53,485 nucleotides of DNA. Origin: an uncultured Bacteroidales bacterium (GTDB taxonomy: Bacteria; Bacteroidota; Bacteroidia; Bacteroidales; UBA932). The notes beneath the pieces were generated by a model. The model was not told the origin of the DNA, did not search any database, and saw nothing but the letters and a program-made list of their open reading frames with translations. The stretch spans positions 1 through 53,485 of the forward strand of contig CAKUVA010000015.1 in the NCBI GenBank assembly GCA_934693135.1, in the 5' to 3' direction. Positions 25,839 to 34,281 of this stretch are shown here, one piece after another; the first letter of the stretch is position 1; the number at the start of each line of letters is the position of its first letter. Made by a program: the position numbers and the translations under genes.

Positions 25839-26639
25839 TTACAAGTTTGCTGTCGATTTTGCCGCTTTTCCGGCTGCTTCGGCAAAATCATCTCCGGAAG
25901 AAGCATAGATGATGCCTCGTGATGAGTTTATGAGTAGCCCTCCGCGGTTGTTAGCTCCATGGGCGATGACTTCTTCTGCCGAACCTCCTTGAGCACCTAC
26001 ACCGGGAACGAGGAAGAAGTTGTCTGGGCAGAATTTCCTGATGTCAGCGAGTTTATCAGCTTTGGTTGCCCCCACTACAAACATCATATTCTCTGGTGTA
26101 GATATTGACATCATCTTTTCCATTACGACTTGATAAAGAGGTTTTTCTTCTTGCTGTGCGAGTTGGAAATCAGCAGAAGACTTATTTGAGGAAAGTGCTA
26201 CTACGATTGCATATTTCCCTTTATATTCAAGGAATGGAGTCACAGTTTCACTACCCATGTATGGCGATATTGTAACGGCATCAAAGTCCATGGTTTCGAA
26301 GAATGTCTTCGCGTACATCTTGGCTGTATTGCCTATATCTCCTCTCTTTGCATCTGCGATTATGAATTGCTCAGGATATGTGCTTCTAATGTAGTCTACA
26401 GTTTTCTCAAGAGCTGTGAGTCCATCTTTTCCATAGCATTCATAAAATGCGAGGTTCGGCTTGTATGCTATACAGTGTGCGGAAGTCGCGTCGATTATTT
26501 CTCTGTTGAATGTGAAAAGAGCGTCAGCAAGCGGCATGCTTCTGAGTTTTTCCGGAATCTTGTTAATGTCTGTGTCCAGTCCGACGCAGAGCATCGATTT
26601 CTTCGCCTGGATCTGTGCGAACAATTCTATTGTAGTCAT
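25839..26639 (-). CDS. pyrF: Orotidine-5'-phosphate decarboxylase, type 2
   Basis: Last step of UMP synthesis. 266 residues, the length of the type-2 subfamily rather than the about 230 of type 1. Motifs: CVGLDTDINKIP, catalytic DAKRGDIGNTA (Lys98 with the two aspartates), TISPYMGSETVTPF and phosphate-binding PGVGAQGG, then SRGIIYAS. It starts just after the DPP-IV gene (stop at 26648) and is followed by the NahK-like kinase. UMP links the two neighbours loosely through UDP-sugars, but the grouping may simply be shared transcription. Confidence 0.95.
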   Translation of the reverse strand: MTTIELFAQIQAKKSMLCVGLDTDINKIPEKLRSMPLADALFTFNREIIDATSAHCIAYKPNLAFYECYGKDGLTALEKTVDYIRSTYPEQFIIADAKRGDIGNTAKMYAKTFFETMDFDAVTISPYMGSETVTPFLEYKGKYAIVVALSSNKSSADFQLAQQEEKPLYQVVMEKMMSISTPENMMFVVGATKADKLADIRKFCPDNFFLVPGVGAQGGSAEEVIAHGANNRGGLLINSSRGIIYASSGDDFAEAAGKAAKSTANL

Positions 26640-26647
26640 TATTATAA

Positions 26648-28789
26648 TTATAGATAATCTTCGAAATATAATGTCACTTTGTCCATGAGATGAATCCTGT
26701 CATGCCCTCGGACATTGTGCTCGGCGCACGGATATGGGAAGTAGTCCACTTGGATTAAGTTCTTCACGCATTCGCGTATGAAACTCAAACTATGTTCCCA
26801 TACGACAGTGTTGTCTATGGCTCCTTGGCAAATGAGCAGTTTGCCTTTGAGATCTTTAGCCCTGCTCACAAGACTCGTGGCTGCGAAGCCATCAGGATTG
26901 GTCTCTTGTGTTTCCATGTAGCGTTCTCCGTACATGATTTCATACCATTTCCAGTCGATTACTGGACCTCCTGCCACCCCGACCTTGAATATTTCAGGGT
27001 AGTTAAGCATGAGTGATATGGTCATGAAACCTCCGTAGCTCCATCCATGAACGCCTATTCTGTTCTTGTCTACATAAGGCATTTCTATGAGTTTTCCAAG
27101 ACCTGCCATCTGGTCTTCCATCTCTACTTTTCCACAATACTTATGAATGGCTTTCTCATATTCTGTTCCTTGATTCTCTGTTCCTCTGTTGTCTTGTACA
27201 TATACGATATATCCACGTTCTGCCATGTAGAGTTCCCAAAGTCTTATCTGCCCTAACCAACTGTTGTCTACGAGTTGGGAATGAGGTCCTCCGTACACAT
27301 ATAAAATGACAGGGTATTTCTTGGAAGGATCGAAGTCTGAAGGCAACATGAGGCGGAAGTTGTTGTCATATTTTCCATCAGCACTTTTCACGGTTCCGAG
27401 TATTACTTCTCCTGTTTTGTAGTCTTTTAAAGGGTCTTCAGCAGTGAATAAAGTCTTGCTTGTCTTGCCATCTGTCGACGTGAGTTTTACCACAGTCGGT
27501 ACATTCATGCTACTATAGCTATCTATGAACCAAGTTCCATTGGCATTGACCTTTACATTGTGCCAACCCTCATCTTTCGTGAGCCTTTCCGGAATTCCAG
27601 TCTTTATGTTACCTTTACGCGAGATGCTGACATTGACACTGAATAGGTGCTGCTCGGCAGGGGAGACCTCGGCAGACGTATAGAAAACCTTTTCGCCGTT
27701 TTCGGCGATGAATTTTACGTCGGCAGCGACTTTAGTTATGCGGTCAATGTTGCCGAGTGTGTCACAGAGATATAGGCTCTTGTATCCATCTCGATTGTCG
27801 GTTCTATAGATGAATTTGTCCGTGAATCCGAACCATCTGATAGGATCGGAAGGCTCTATCCATCTGTCGTTGTCTTCAGTCAAGATTGTTTTCTCGAATT
27901 TTCCGTCGGAAACACGGTACATGTTGAGGTGCATGTGTTTCTGGCTTCTGTCGAGTACTTGAATAAAGATGTGTCTGCAGTCTGGAGACCAAGTTACATT
28001 TGTGAGATATTGGTCATATCCAAAATCATCAGCTTGTATATATATTGTAGTATTTTCAGCAAGATTGTAGATTCCGAGGCGTATGTTTTCGGATTCCATG
28101 CCGTTCATTGGATATCTTATGCTTTTCAGGGATCCGGTGCGTGTAGTTATGTCTAATAGCGGAAACTCTGTTACTCTGCTTTCGTCTTTTCTGTAGAATG
28201 CGATGTTCCTGCCATCGGGTGACCAAAATATACCTCCACTAATGCCGAATTCGTTTCTGCTTACTGTTTGACCATATACAATTCCAGGGCCTTCGCTCTC
28301 TGCCACAGGGTAGATGTGCTTGTGCTGGTCAATGTAGTAGAGGCTATTGCCTTTAGTAAATGCGTATGCAGGAGCAGTTCCAATGGCTCTGTTTCCAGGC
28401 ATGGCCCTTATATATGAATCAGCGGCCGGATTTGGAGTTATGTCTTTTGCATCTTCAGGCAAATCCTTTCGCAGATAGTCTCCGGCCTTTGCGTGGAATT
28501 CTCCCAATATTGGATCTGCATCAATGTCATCTCCTTTTTCTGCATCGTAGAGTTGAGGCTTTTCATTCTTTATGTACACGAAGGTGTTTTCTCCGTACCA
28601 TGAGGCATTATAGCTGGTAGGCCACATCTTGGATGACCATATTGCATCCTCCATTGTCATTAGCTTGCCGTTCTTGTTCTCCGGGTGAATGGATATGGTT
28701 TTCATTCCTTCAGGTATTGTATATCCGGCTGCATTTACAGCCACAGCTGACAAAGATGCTAATGCTGCTGTCAGAAATCTGTTAGCCAT
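26648..28789 (-). CDS. Dipeptidyl peptidase IV-like S9 serine peptidase, exported
   Basis: 713 residues: signal peptide (about 1-20, ending AVNA), an N-terminal eight-bladed propeller (about 60-450; WSPDGRNIAFYR and WSPDCRHIFIQV repeats) and a C-terminal alpha/beta-hydrolase domain with Ser in GWSYGGFM, Asp in AIDNTVVWEH and His in CAEHNVRGHDR. The family removes X-Pro dipeptides from peptide N-termini, a known asaccharolytic nutrition trait in Bacteroidales. The YVYGGPH segment of the catalytic domain is typical. Located in the periplasm or outer membrane. It is the third gene of the minus-strand run. Confidence 0.93.
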   Translation of the reverse strand: MANRFLTAALASLSAVAVNAAGYTIPEGMKTISIHPENKNGKLMTMEDAIWSSKMWPTSYNASWYGENTFVYIKNEKPQLYDAEKGDDIDADPILGEFHAKAGDYLRKDLPEDAKDITPNPAADSYIRAMPGNRAIGTAPAYAFTKGNSLYYIDQHKHIYPVAESEGPGIVYGQTVSRNEFGISGGIFWSPDGRNIAFYRKDESRVTEFPLLDITTRTGSLKSIRYPMNGMESENIRLGIYNLAENTTIYIQADDFGYDQYLTNVTWSPDCRHIFIQVLDRSQKHMHLNMYRVSDGKFEKTILTEDNDRWIEPSDPIRWFGFTDKFIYRTDNRDGYKSLYLCDTLGNIDRITKVAADVKFIAENGEKVFYTSAEVSPAEQHLFSVNVSISRKGNIKTGIPERLTKDEGWHNVKVNANGTWFIDSYSSMNVPTVVKLTSTDGKTSKTLFTAEDPLKDYKTGEVILGTVKSADGKYDNNFRLMLPSDFDPSKKYPVILYVYGGPHSQLVDNSWLGQIRLWELYMAERGYIVYVQDNRGTENQGTEYEKAIHKYCGKVEMEDQMAGLGKLIEMPYVDKNRIGVHGWSYGGFMTISLMLNYPEIFKVGVAGGPVIDWKWYEIMYGERYMETQETNPDGFAATSLVSRAKDLKGKLLICQGAIDNTVVWEHSLSFIRECVKNLIQVDYFPYPCAEHNVRGHDRIHLMDKVTLYFEDYL

Positions 28790-28796
28790 GTTTCTA

Positions 28797-29177
28797 CTAG
28801 TTTACTGATAATATTTTGTCCACTACATATTTCTGCTGTCCTCTCCAAGGAAGTGCTCCAAGGTATTCCTTGTAATGAAGCTCAACATTTTTTCCGCTGC
28901 ACCGCATAAGAGAGTCGGCTACAGCTTGATTATCTACAGAGAATTCGAAAACATAGGACTCCATGCCGTTGGTCCCTTTACCTGTGCCTCGCAAGCCGGA
29001 CTGAATCAGTCTGCCCTCATAAGTCTTGAATATGTATCCTTTATAGATTACTTGGTTCAAGTCACCGGCCTTGACTCCTTCTCCGAATACGAAAAAGAAT
29101 CTGAAAAAGAAGAATCCTACAAGCGCGATGATAATCGCTGCAGATGTTCCTGCTATGAATTTTGTCTTTGTCGTCAT
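28797..29177 (-). CDS. Small single-pass membrane protein, conserved in Bacteroidales, function unknown
   Basis: 126 residues. One strongly hydrophobic N-terminal helix (about 8-32), very rich in Phe, then a soluble domain of about 95 residues with the phrases GVKAGDLNQVIYKGYIFKTY, YVFEFSV and ELHYKEYLGALPWRG. I recall close homologues in many Bacteroidales, sometimes labelled 6-phosphogluconate dehydrogenase; nothing here supports that label, since it is far too short and has no Rossmann motif. Probably periplasm-facing. It sits eight bases before the DPP-IV gene and three after the esterase gene, inside an apparent operon. Confidence 0.72.
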   Translation of the reverse strand: MTTKTKFIAGTSAAIIIALVGFFFFRFFFVFGEGVKAGDLNQVIYKGYIFKTYEGRLIQSGLRGTGKGTNGMESYVFEFSVDNQAVADSLMRCSGKNVELHYKEYLGALPWRGQQKYVVDKILSVN

Positions 29178-29179
29178 AA

Positions 29180-30313
29180 TTATTTTATGTTATCGTTTAT
29201 TTCCCATCCCGTCAATGTGGATATGTATGGTATAACGGCGTGTGCTATTTTCTTATGTCCTTGGTAACTCGGATGCTGACATGCTCCGAGATCCCCGTTA
29301 TTGTCATGGATTGCGTCAGTTAGACTGAGAAAATGTACATTTTTCATTCCACATGTGTTTACAACGTCTCTTACATAGTCAGCTGCCATGTCGTTGCATC
29401 TGCTGGATATACATAACACAGGGTGCTCGTCGCCATAATTTTTCTTTACTTGTTCAAGAAGCTGTATATAATGCTTTCGGAACTCTTCTCGTACCGGCTG
29501 GCGACCTGTGGAGAAGTCATTTGTGCATAAGTACACAATAGTTATTTGAGGATTGAATTCATCTTCGGAAGCCTGCCATTTCAGGTCTTTGTCGGTATCG
29601 AAAGTCTGGATGTACCTGTCTGGCATGTAATAGTCTTTGAACTTGTCGTTGTAGTTTCGCGCTATGCCCATTCCTGAATGGGCAACGGCATAGTAGTCTG
29701 CATCAAAATAGCGGGCAATGATAGCGGCATAGGTGAGATTACTATTCTCTGTTTCGGGCTTGAAAGGGTCGTTTTTCTTGCTATTCTCGCTTCCGAATCC
29801 GCATGTATATGAATCTCCTATCACTTCAAACTGACGCTGCTTCAGCCCGTCGGACTGAAGTATATCTCCCGCTTTTGTAATGAACTCGATGATAGTGGTT
29901 TTACCCTGTTCTCCTTCTGTGCGTTTTTTTATTATAACTGTGTGGGAGAATGACTTGCCCTTACTGTTGAACGAAGGAATGGATGTCGGGTCTGCGAGTA
30001 CATATGTCGAATCATTTCCACTGATGCAGATGGTCTTGTCTGCTTTAGCTTCTGCCGGACGATCTATCCAAATATCGTAATAGTTTGCCCCAGTGTCTGA
30101 TGCGGTCATTGCTAACCAGTTGCCTTCGAAACTGATTCTTGCATAGACCCCACTCCAGTCAAAGGATACTTTTTCATCTTGTTTCAGAGTTCTGCCGATA
30201 TAAGTTATCCTTGAGTCTGATGCCTTGGTGTGGATCTCAGGAAGTTCTCTTGCCGAAGATATCCCTCCGGAAAGTATTGATATAGCAGATAGAATACATA
30301 TTATCTTTTTCAT
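29180..30313 (-). CDS. SGNH/GDSL hydrolase, CE2-like acetyl esterase, exported
   Basis: 377 residues from ATG 30313 (MKKIICILSAISILSGG), which gives a clean signal peptide; the longer frame from 30334 adds seven residues and overlaps the promoter. An N-terminal beta-sandwich of about 130 residues (ISFEGNWLAMTASD) precedes an SGNH domain with Ser in VIGDSYTCGFGSE, Asn in VYLCTNDFS, and the Asp/His pair near HPSYQGHKKIA. This two-domain plan matches carbohydrate esterase family 2, which removes acetyl groups from plant or host glycans. It leads the five-gene minus run and has its own promoter box. Confidence 0.85.
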   Translation of the reverse strand: MKKIICILSAISILSGGISSARELPEIHTKASDSRITYIGRTLKQDEKVSFDWSGVYARISFEGNWLAMTASDTGANYYDIWIDRPAEAKADKTICISGNDSTYVLADPTSIPSFNSKGKSFSHTVIIKKRTEGEQGKTTIIEFITKAGDILQSDGLKQRQFEVIGDSYTCGFGSENSKKNDPFKPETENSNLTYAAIIARYFDADYYAVAHSGMGIARNYNDKFKDYYMPDRYIQTFDTDKDLKWQASEDEFNPQITIVYLCTNDFSTGRQPVREEFRKHYIQLLEQVKKNYGDEHPVLCISSRCNDMAADYVRDVVNTCGMKNVHFLSLTDAIHDNNGDLGACQHPSYQGHKKIAHAVIPYISTLTGWEINDNIK

Positions 30314-30340
30314 CTGTTCAATGTCTTTGTACAAATATTA

Positions 30341-30348
30341 CAAAGATA
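30341..30348 (-). promoter_or_regulatory. Putative -7 box of the esterase-DPP-IV-pyrF-kinase run
   Basis: TATCTTTG on the minus strand matches TAnnTTTG exactly, 28 bases before the ATG at 30313. A CTTG about 21 bases upstream may serve as the -33 element. Confidence 0.5.
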
Positions 30349-30412
30349 CATTTTCTCTCGGGTTTTACCCAAGATTTTTATCTGTACGCTTGATAACTTC
30401 TGAAAAAAATAT

Positions 30413-30420
30413 TAAATTTG
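30413..30420 (+). promoter_or_regulatory. Putative -7 box of the pgeF promoter
   Basis: TAAATTTG matches TAnnTTTG; a CTTG at 30389-30392 lies 20 bases upstream. It covers the TTG at 30418 that would otherwise be the longest start, so translation must begin at ATG 30442. Confidence 0.5.
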
Positions 30421-30441
30421 ATTTTGGAAACTGACATTGAA

Positions 30442-31119
30442 ATGACTGACGAACTTCTGAAATATGACATGGGCGAGGGCGTTGAGGCGTTTTCTGCAAG
30501 GCGTAATTCGGTATTACCATATCCTGTTATACAACCACATCAGACGCATTCTACCAATGTGGCTGTGATTGATCGTGCAGATTTTCCGTCTGAGAAGTTG
30601 GATGGAATAGATGCATTAGTGACAAATCTTAAAGGAGTCGCTATCGGGGTGAGAACGGCTGACTGTATACCGGTTTTGTTATATGATCCTGTGCATAGAG
30701 CTATAGGTGCGGCACATAGCGGTTGGCGTGGTACAGTCAATAAGATTTCCGCTCAGGCAGTCTTGGCTATGATACGCAACTACGGCTGTCGTCCGGCTGA
30801 TATCCATGCAGTGATTGGACCTGGTATCGGTCCTGATAGTTTTCAGGTAGGTGAAGATGTCGCTAAACTTTTCAAGGCGTCAGGTTTCCCTGTAGAACGT
30901 ATCTGGTCATTCCGTGGCCCTCGTTCTGAAGGTAGTATGGAAGGCGGACACCACATTGATTTATGGGAAGTTTGCAGAGTGACTCTGCTTGAATGTGGTC
31001 TTGCAGAGTCGAATATCTATACTGCAGGAATATGCACATACATTGACACTGACTTCTACTCAGCGAGAAGGGAAGGTTCCAAGTGCGGTCGTTTCGTCAG
31101 TTCGATAAAACTGATTTAG
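30442..31119 (+). CDS. pgeF: PgeF/YfiH, peptidoglycan editing factor (multicopper polyphenol oxidase-like)
   Basis: 225 residues of the DUF152/laccase-domain family. Metal-site motifs are in place: QTHSTNV, the ADCIPVL cysteine, GAAHSGWRG histidine, plus IGPGIGPDSFQVG and the C-terminal FYSARREG. In E. coli YfiH prevents misplacement of L-Ser in peptidoglycan precursors; homologues also show purine-nucleoside phosphorylase or adenosine deaminase activity, so the in vivo role here is uncertain. The start at 30442 is set by the promoter box at 30413-30420. The end overlaps a decayed copy of the window's palindromic repeat. Confidence 0.87.
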   Translation: MTDELLKYDMGEGVEAFSARRNSVLPYPVIQPHQTHSTNVAVIDRADFPSEKLDGIDALVTNLKGVAIGVRTADCIPVLLYDPVHRAIGAAHSGWRGTVNKISAQAVLAMIRNYGCRPADIHAVIGPGIGPDSFQVGEDVAKLFKASGFPVERIWSFRGPRSEGSMEGGHHIDLWEVCRVTLLECGLAESNIYTAGICTYIDTDFYSARREGSKCGRFVSSIKLI

Positions 31120-31146
31120 AGAACCGTTTAGATTTATGTCGGAAAG
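31114..31146 (+). repeat. Decayed half-copy of the metH palindromic repeat
   Basis: The stretch beginning TTTAGAGAACCGTTTAGAT and continuing ATGTCGGAAAGTT aligns, with about six changes, to the left arm (46629-46661) of the 173-bp palindrome upstream of metH. It overlaps the pgeF stop codon. Nothing resembling the other arm follows. Confidence 0.4.
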
Positions 31147-31197
31147 TTATAATTTACAGCTATCTGATTAAAATCTGTAGGATCTGATAAATTTGCC

Positions 31198-31205
31198 TAT
31201 CTTTG
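31198..31205 (+). promoter_or_regulatory. Putative -7 box of the envelope-sugar cluster
   Basis: TATCTTTG matches TAnnTTTG; a TCTG about 20 bases upstream may be the -33 element. The predicted start near 31210 gives a leader of about 17 bases to the ATG at 31227 and would drive the four-gene cluster. Confidence 0.5.
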
Positions 31206-31226
31206 CACAATATAAGTTAATAGGAT

Positions 31227-31967
31227 ATGGAAAAGAACAAGACTGAAGGCTATAGGTTTACGATAATAGTCCCTGTCTATAACGAGATTGATAATATATA
31301 TGCATTGGAAAAGGCTCTGACAGAGTTTATTCCGAAAAGTAAGTACAAGGCTTGCGCTCTATTTGTCAATGATGGATCATCGGATGGTAGTTTAGACAGG
31401 ATAAAGGAAGTGTGTGAACGAAACGGTGACTTGTATTATATTAGTTTCGTTAAAAATGCCGGGCTTAGCGCTGCTATAAAAGCTGGTTTCGATTATACGT
31501 TTTCTGACTTTGTCGGATATATGGATGCGGACCTTCAGACGACGCCGGAAGACTTTAATTTACTTCTTGAAGGCATAGAAACTCATAGTATGATGATTGG
31601 CATCCGTGCGAATAGAAAGGATACATTCTTCAAGCGTATCCAGTCTAAGATTGCGAATGGATTCCGTAAGATGATGACACATGATGGTGCTACAGATACC
31701 GGTTGTCCTCTGAAAGTATTGCATACGGAGGTTGCTAAGCGTATCCCGATGTTCAAGGGCATGCATCGATTTCTTCCTGCTTTGGTACTTTTGCAGGAAG
31801 GATGCAATTATGGCCAGATTCCTGTGAGACATTTTCCTCGAGTTGCCGGAAAATCCAAATATCATCTGTGGAATAGATTGGTAGGACCTTTTGCCGATTG
31901 TTTCGCATATAGGTGGATGCGTCCTCGTTATATAAATTATAAGGTCGGACCAAATAACGTGGAATAG
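31227..31967 (+). CDS. Polyprenyl-phosphate glycosyltransferase, ArnC/DPM1-like GT2
   Basis: 246 residues. GT2 core: TIIVPVYNEIDNIYALEKAL, LFVNDGSSDGS and GYMDADLQTTPEDF (the DxD metal site), then FRKMMTHDGATDTGCPLKVL and a basic region GKSKYHLWNRL, all typical of enzymes that load a sugar onto undecaprenyl phosphate at the inner-membrane inner face. Unlike ArnC it lacks the two C-terminal membrane helices, so it resembles the short DPM1 type. First gene of the cluster with a tandem LAB_N protein, an ArnT-like transferase and an epimerase; it likely makes the lipid-linked donor for the ArnT-like enzyme. Confidence 0.83.
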   Translation: MEKNKTEGYRFTIIVPVYNEIDNIYALEKALTEFIPKSKYKACALFVNDGSSDGSLDRIKEVCERNGDLYYISFVKNAGLSAAIKAGFDYTFSDFVGYMDADLQTTPEDFNLLLEGIETHSMMIGIRANRKDTFFKRIQSKIANGFRKMMTHDGATDTGCPLKVLHTEVAKRIPMFKGMHRFLPALVLLQEGCNYGQIPVRHFPRVAGKSKYHLWNRLVGPFADCFAYRWMRPRYINYKVGPNNVE

Positions 31968-31970
31968 AAT

Positions 31971-32624
31971 ATGCTCCAAAATGTTCCATCGTGGATAATT
32001 CTGACATTAGGTTTTACTGCTCAGCTTTTTTTCTCGCTGCGCACACTTTTCCAATGGTGGAAATCAGAGAAAGCGAAAAAAGTAGTGTCTCCATCCGCAT
32101 ATTGGGTATTGAGTGTCATCGGAGCCTATCTCATGTTTATTTATGGAGTGTTGCGTGATGACTTTTCTATTGTGCTTGGACAGTTAATCTCGTATTATAT
32201 ATACCTTTGGAATCTTAACCAAAAAGGAATTTGGCAGAAGATAGGAATATTTGTTCAGACATTGCTTTTGGCTACCCCTGTGATTGCAGTTTTGCATCTG
32301 CTAAAGAATGCATCCATATTCTTCCGGAATTTCTTTTGCAATGACAATATTCCGTTCTGGCTCGTAATCTTCGGTTCGGCTGGGCAGATAATATTCACGT
32401 TGAGATTTGTTTACCAATATATATATTCATACAGAAAGCATCAGTCTGCATTACCTATGGGATTCTGGGCTATAAGCTTGCTTGGCTCAAGCGTCATTAT
32501 CGCTTATGGAATATTCCGCATGGATCCTGTGCTGATTCTCGGCCAGTCATTTGGTTTTGTTGCATATATCCGTAATCTTGTCATAGGTTTTAAAGAGAAT
32601 AAGTCCAATGTCTCCGAATCTTAA
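31971..32624 (+). CDS. Tandem LAB_N-domain membrane protein
   Basis: 217 residues made of two copies of the lipid-A-disaccharide-synthase N-terminal (LAB_N) module, about 8-80 and 123-205. Both repeats share the pattern LGFTAQLFFSLRTLFQWW / FGSAGQIIFTLRFVYQY, then PSAYWVLSVIGAYLMFIYG / PMGFWAISLLGSSVIIAYG and a final LGQ motif. About six membrane spans. Stand-alone LAB_N proteins often lie beside DPM1- and ArnT-type genes and are thought to help lipid-linked sugar handling, possibly as flippase-like partners, but no function is proven. It starts three bases after the GT gene and overlaps the ArnT-like gene by 17 bases. Confidence 0.82.
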   Translation: MLQNVPSWIILTLGFTAQLFFSLRTLFQWWKSEKAKKVVSPSAYWVLSVIGAYLMFIYGVLRDDFSIVLGQLISYYIYLWNLNQKGIWQKIGIFVQTLLLATPVIAVLHLLKNASIFFRNFFCNDNIPFWLVIFGSAGQIIFTLRFVYQYIYSYRKHQSALPMGFWAISLLGSSVIIAYGIFRMDPVLILGQSFGFVAYIRNLVIGFKENKSNVSES

Positions 32625-34269
32625 GAGTAATTATTTTACAAGGCATCCGCTTGCGGCGGTATTCCTCTTTGTCTTCATTTGCTTGTTCCCAGCTATGCTT
32701 ATGAGGGATTTTACTCCTTCCAACGAACTTCGTTATTTAAGTATTGCTGATGAGGCCCTTTCCGGAAGACATTTTTTCGCATTCTTTAACCATGGTGTCC
32801 CATATGCAGATAAACCGCCGCTATACATTTGGATTGTTATGTTGTGCAAGACAATATTCGGGCAACATAGCGTCTTTGCATTGAGTATGTTTTCATTGCT
32901 TCCTGCATTCGTTGTGACGTGGGTGATGGATAAGTGGGTGATGGAAGGAGCTCCAACTACGGATCGTATGTCGATGGCAATGATGATGCTCTCTTGCGCA
33001 ATGTTTCTTGGTACCTCGATAGTTCTTCGTATGGATATGCTAATGTGCATGTTCATAGTATTGTCTCTGTTCATGTTCTGGAGAATGTATGACCTTCGTC
33101 TGGACGGTGAGCCGGAAGGGAATGATGCTGTCGTGTATAAAAAATGTAGTTGGTATCTTCCAATATGCATTTTCATGGCTCTGTTCACAAAAGGCCCTGT
33201 CGGCTTGCTTGTCCCTCCTATTTCAATAGTTGTTTTCCTGATTGCCAAACGTAAATGGAGTGACATAGGAAAATATCTCGGTTGGAAAACTTGGGGTGTG
33301 ATATTTGTCCTATGCATTATATGGTTCGCTTGCGTCTATGCCGACGGTGGCATGACATATCTTGATAATCTTCTGTTTAAACAAACTGTAGGAAGGGCTG
33401 TAAACGCATTTACTCACAATAAGCCTATTTGGTATTATGCAGTAGCACTGCTATGGTGCATAGCGCCTTATACTCTACTTCTCATAGGTTCTATTGTATC
33501 TTCGGCTTTCGCTAAAAATATAAGGTCTGACAAGGAGATACTTTTTCTCAGTGTCATAGCTTCGACTTTTGTAATGCTGTCATCATTCAGTTCCAAGCTT
33601 CCTGTATATCTTGTTCCGATATTTCCGTTTATTGTCTATTTATTTCCGCTTGTGTGCAGTAGGACTGGAGCAAGACGATGGATGGCATGGGCGATAGGTG
33701 TCCCTGCTGCAATTTTAGCTATTGCCGGTCTCGTGGTCGCTATTGTTTCAGGAGGTTATGTCAATGTTAGTGCAATAGATAGCCTTCGTTCGGAATATCC
33801 ATTCATTTTTACAGGGCCTATTCGCATTGCGGCAATCTTGTTACTTGTCGGAAATGTATTGTCATTGTATTTTCTACTGCGGCGTCGGCAGTGGAATCTG
33901 CCAATATTTATGATAGGATCTTCAATGTTGCTTATGATATACTCTGCGTCAGGTGTGCTTGGAAAGGCAAATGCCTATATCGGATATCGTGATGTATGCA
34001 ACGAGATTCCCTCAGAAACAGATGTGGCAACATTGTTCATATATCGTCCTGAAAATATGGATGTATATATCGGAAGACAGGTGAGAGATTATAAGAAAGA
34101 TACAGAGTCTTTTCTGAAAGATGCAGAGAATGCAGAAAGACCATTTACACTTGTTACAACGGCAGACAAGATGGAAAGTATTCCAGAATTGCACGAATTC
34201 TCGCACAAAGCAAGAACCATAGCATATGTTGGACCATATTGTGTTATTACTGTCAAGCCGATAAAATAA
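32608..34269 (+). CDS. ArnT-like membrane glycosyltransferase (GT39/GT83 group)
   Basis: 553 residues with about twelve membrane spans and a C-terminal periplasmic domain of some 80 residues. The first periplasmic loop carries the GT-C signature (MRDFTPSNELRYLSIADEA, with the catalytic acidic residues) and ADKPPLYIW, as in ArnT. The enzyme would move a sugar from undecaprenyl phosphate to lipid A or another envelope acceptor on the periplasmic side. The start ATG at 32608 lies inside the end of the LAB_N gene, implying translational coupling. The acceptor and sugar are inferred from neighbours only. Confidence 0.85.
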   Translation: MSPNLKSNYFTRHPLAAVFLFVFICLFPAMLMRDFTPSNELRYLSIADEALSGRHFFAFFNHGVPYADKPPLYIWIVMLCKTIFGQHSVFALSMFSLLPAFVVTWVMDKWVMEGAPTTDRMSMAMMMLSCAMFLGTSIVLRMDMLMCMFIVLSLFMFWRMYDLRLDGEPEGNDAVVYKKCSWYLPICIFMALFTKGPVGLLVPPISIVVFLIAKRKWSDIGKYLGWKTWGVIFVLCIIWFACVYADGGMTYLDNLLFKQTVGRAVNAFTHNKPIWYYAVALLWCIAPYTLLLIGSIVSSAFAKNIRSDKEILFLSVIASTFVMLSSFSSKLPVYLVPIFPFIVYLFPLVCSRTGARRWMAWAIGVPAAILAIAGLVVAIVSGGYVNVSAIDSLRSEYPFIFTGPIRIAAILLLVGNVLSLYFLLRRRQWNLPIFMIGSSMLLMIYSASGVLGKANAYIGYRDVCNEIPSETDVATLFIYRPENMDVYIGRQVRDYKKDTESFLKDAENAERPFTLVTTADKMESIPELHEFSHKARTIAYVGPYCVITVKPIK

Positions 34270-34281
34270 AATTGATTGATT

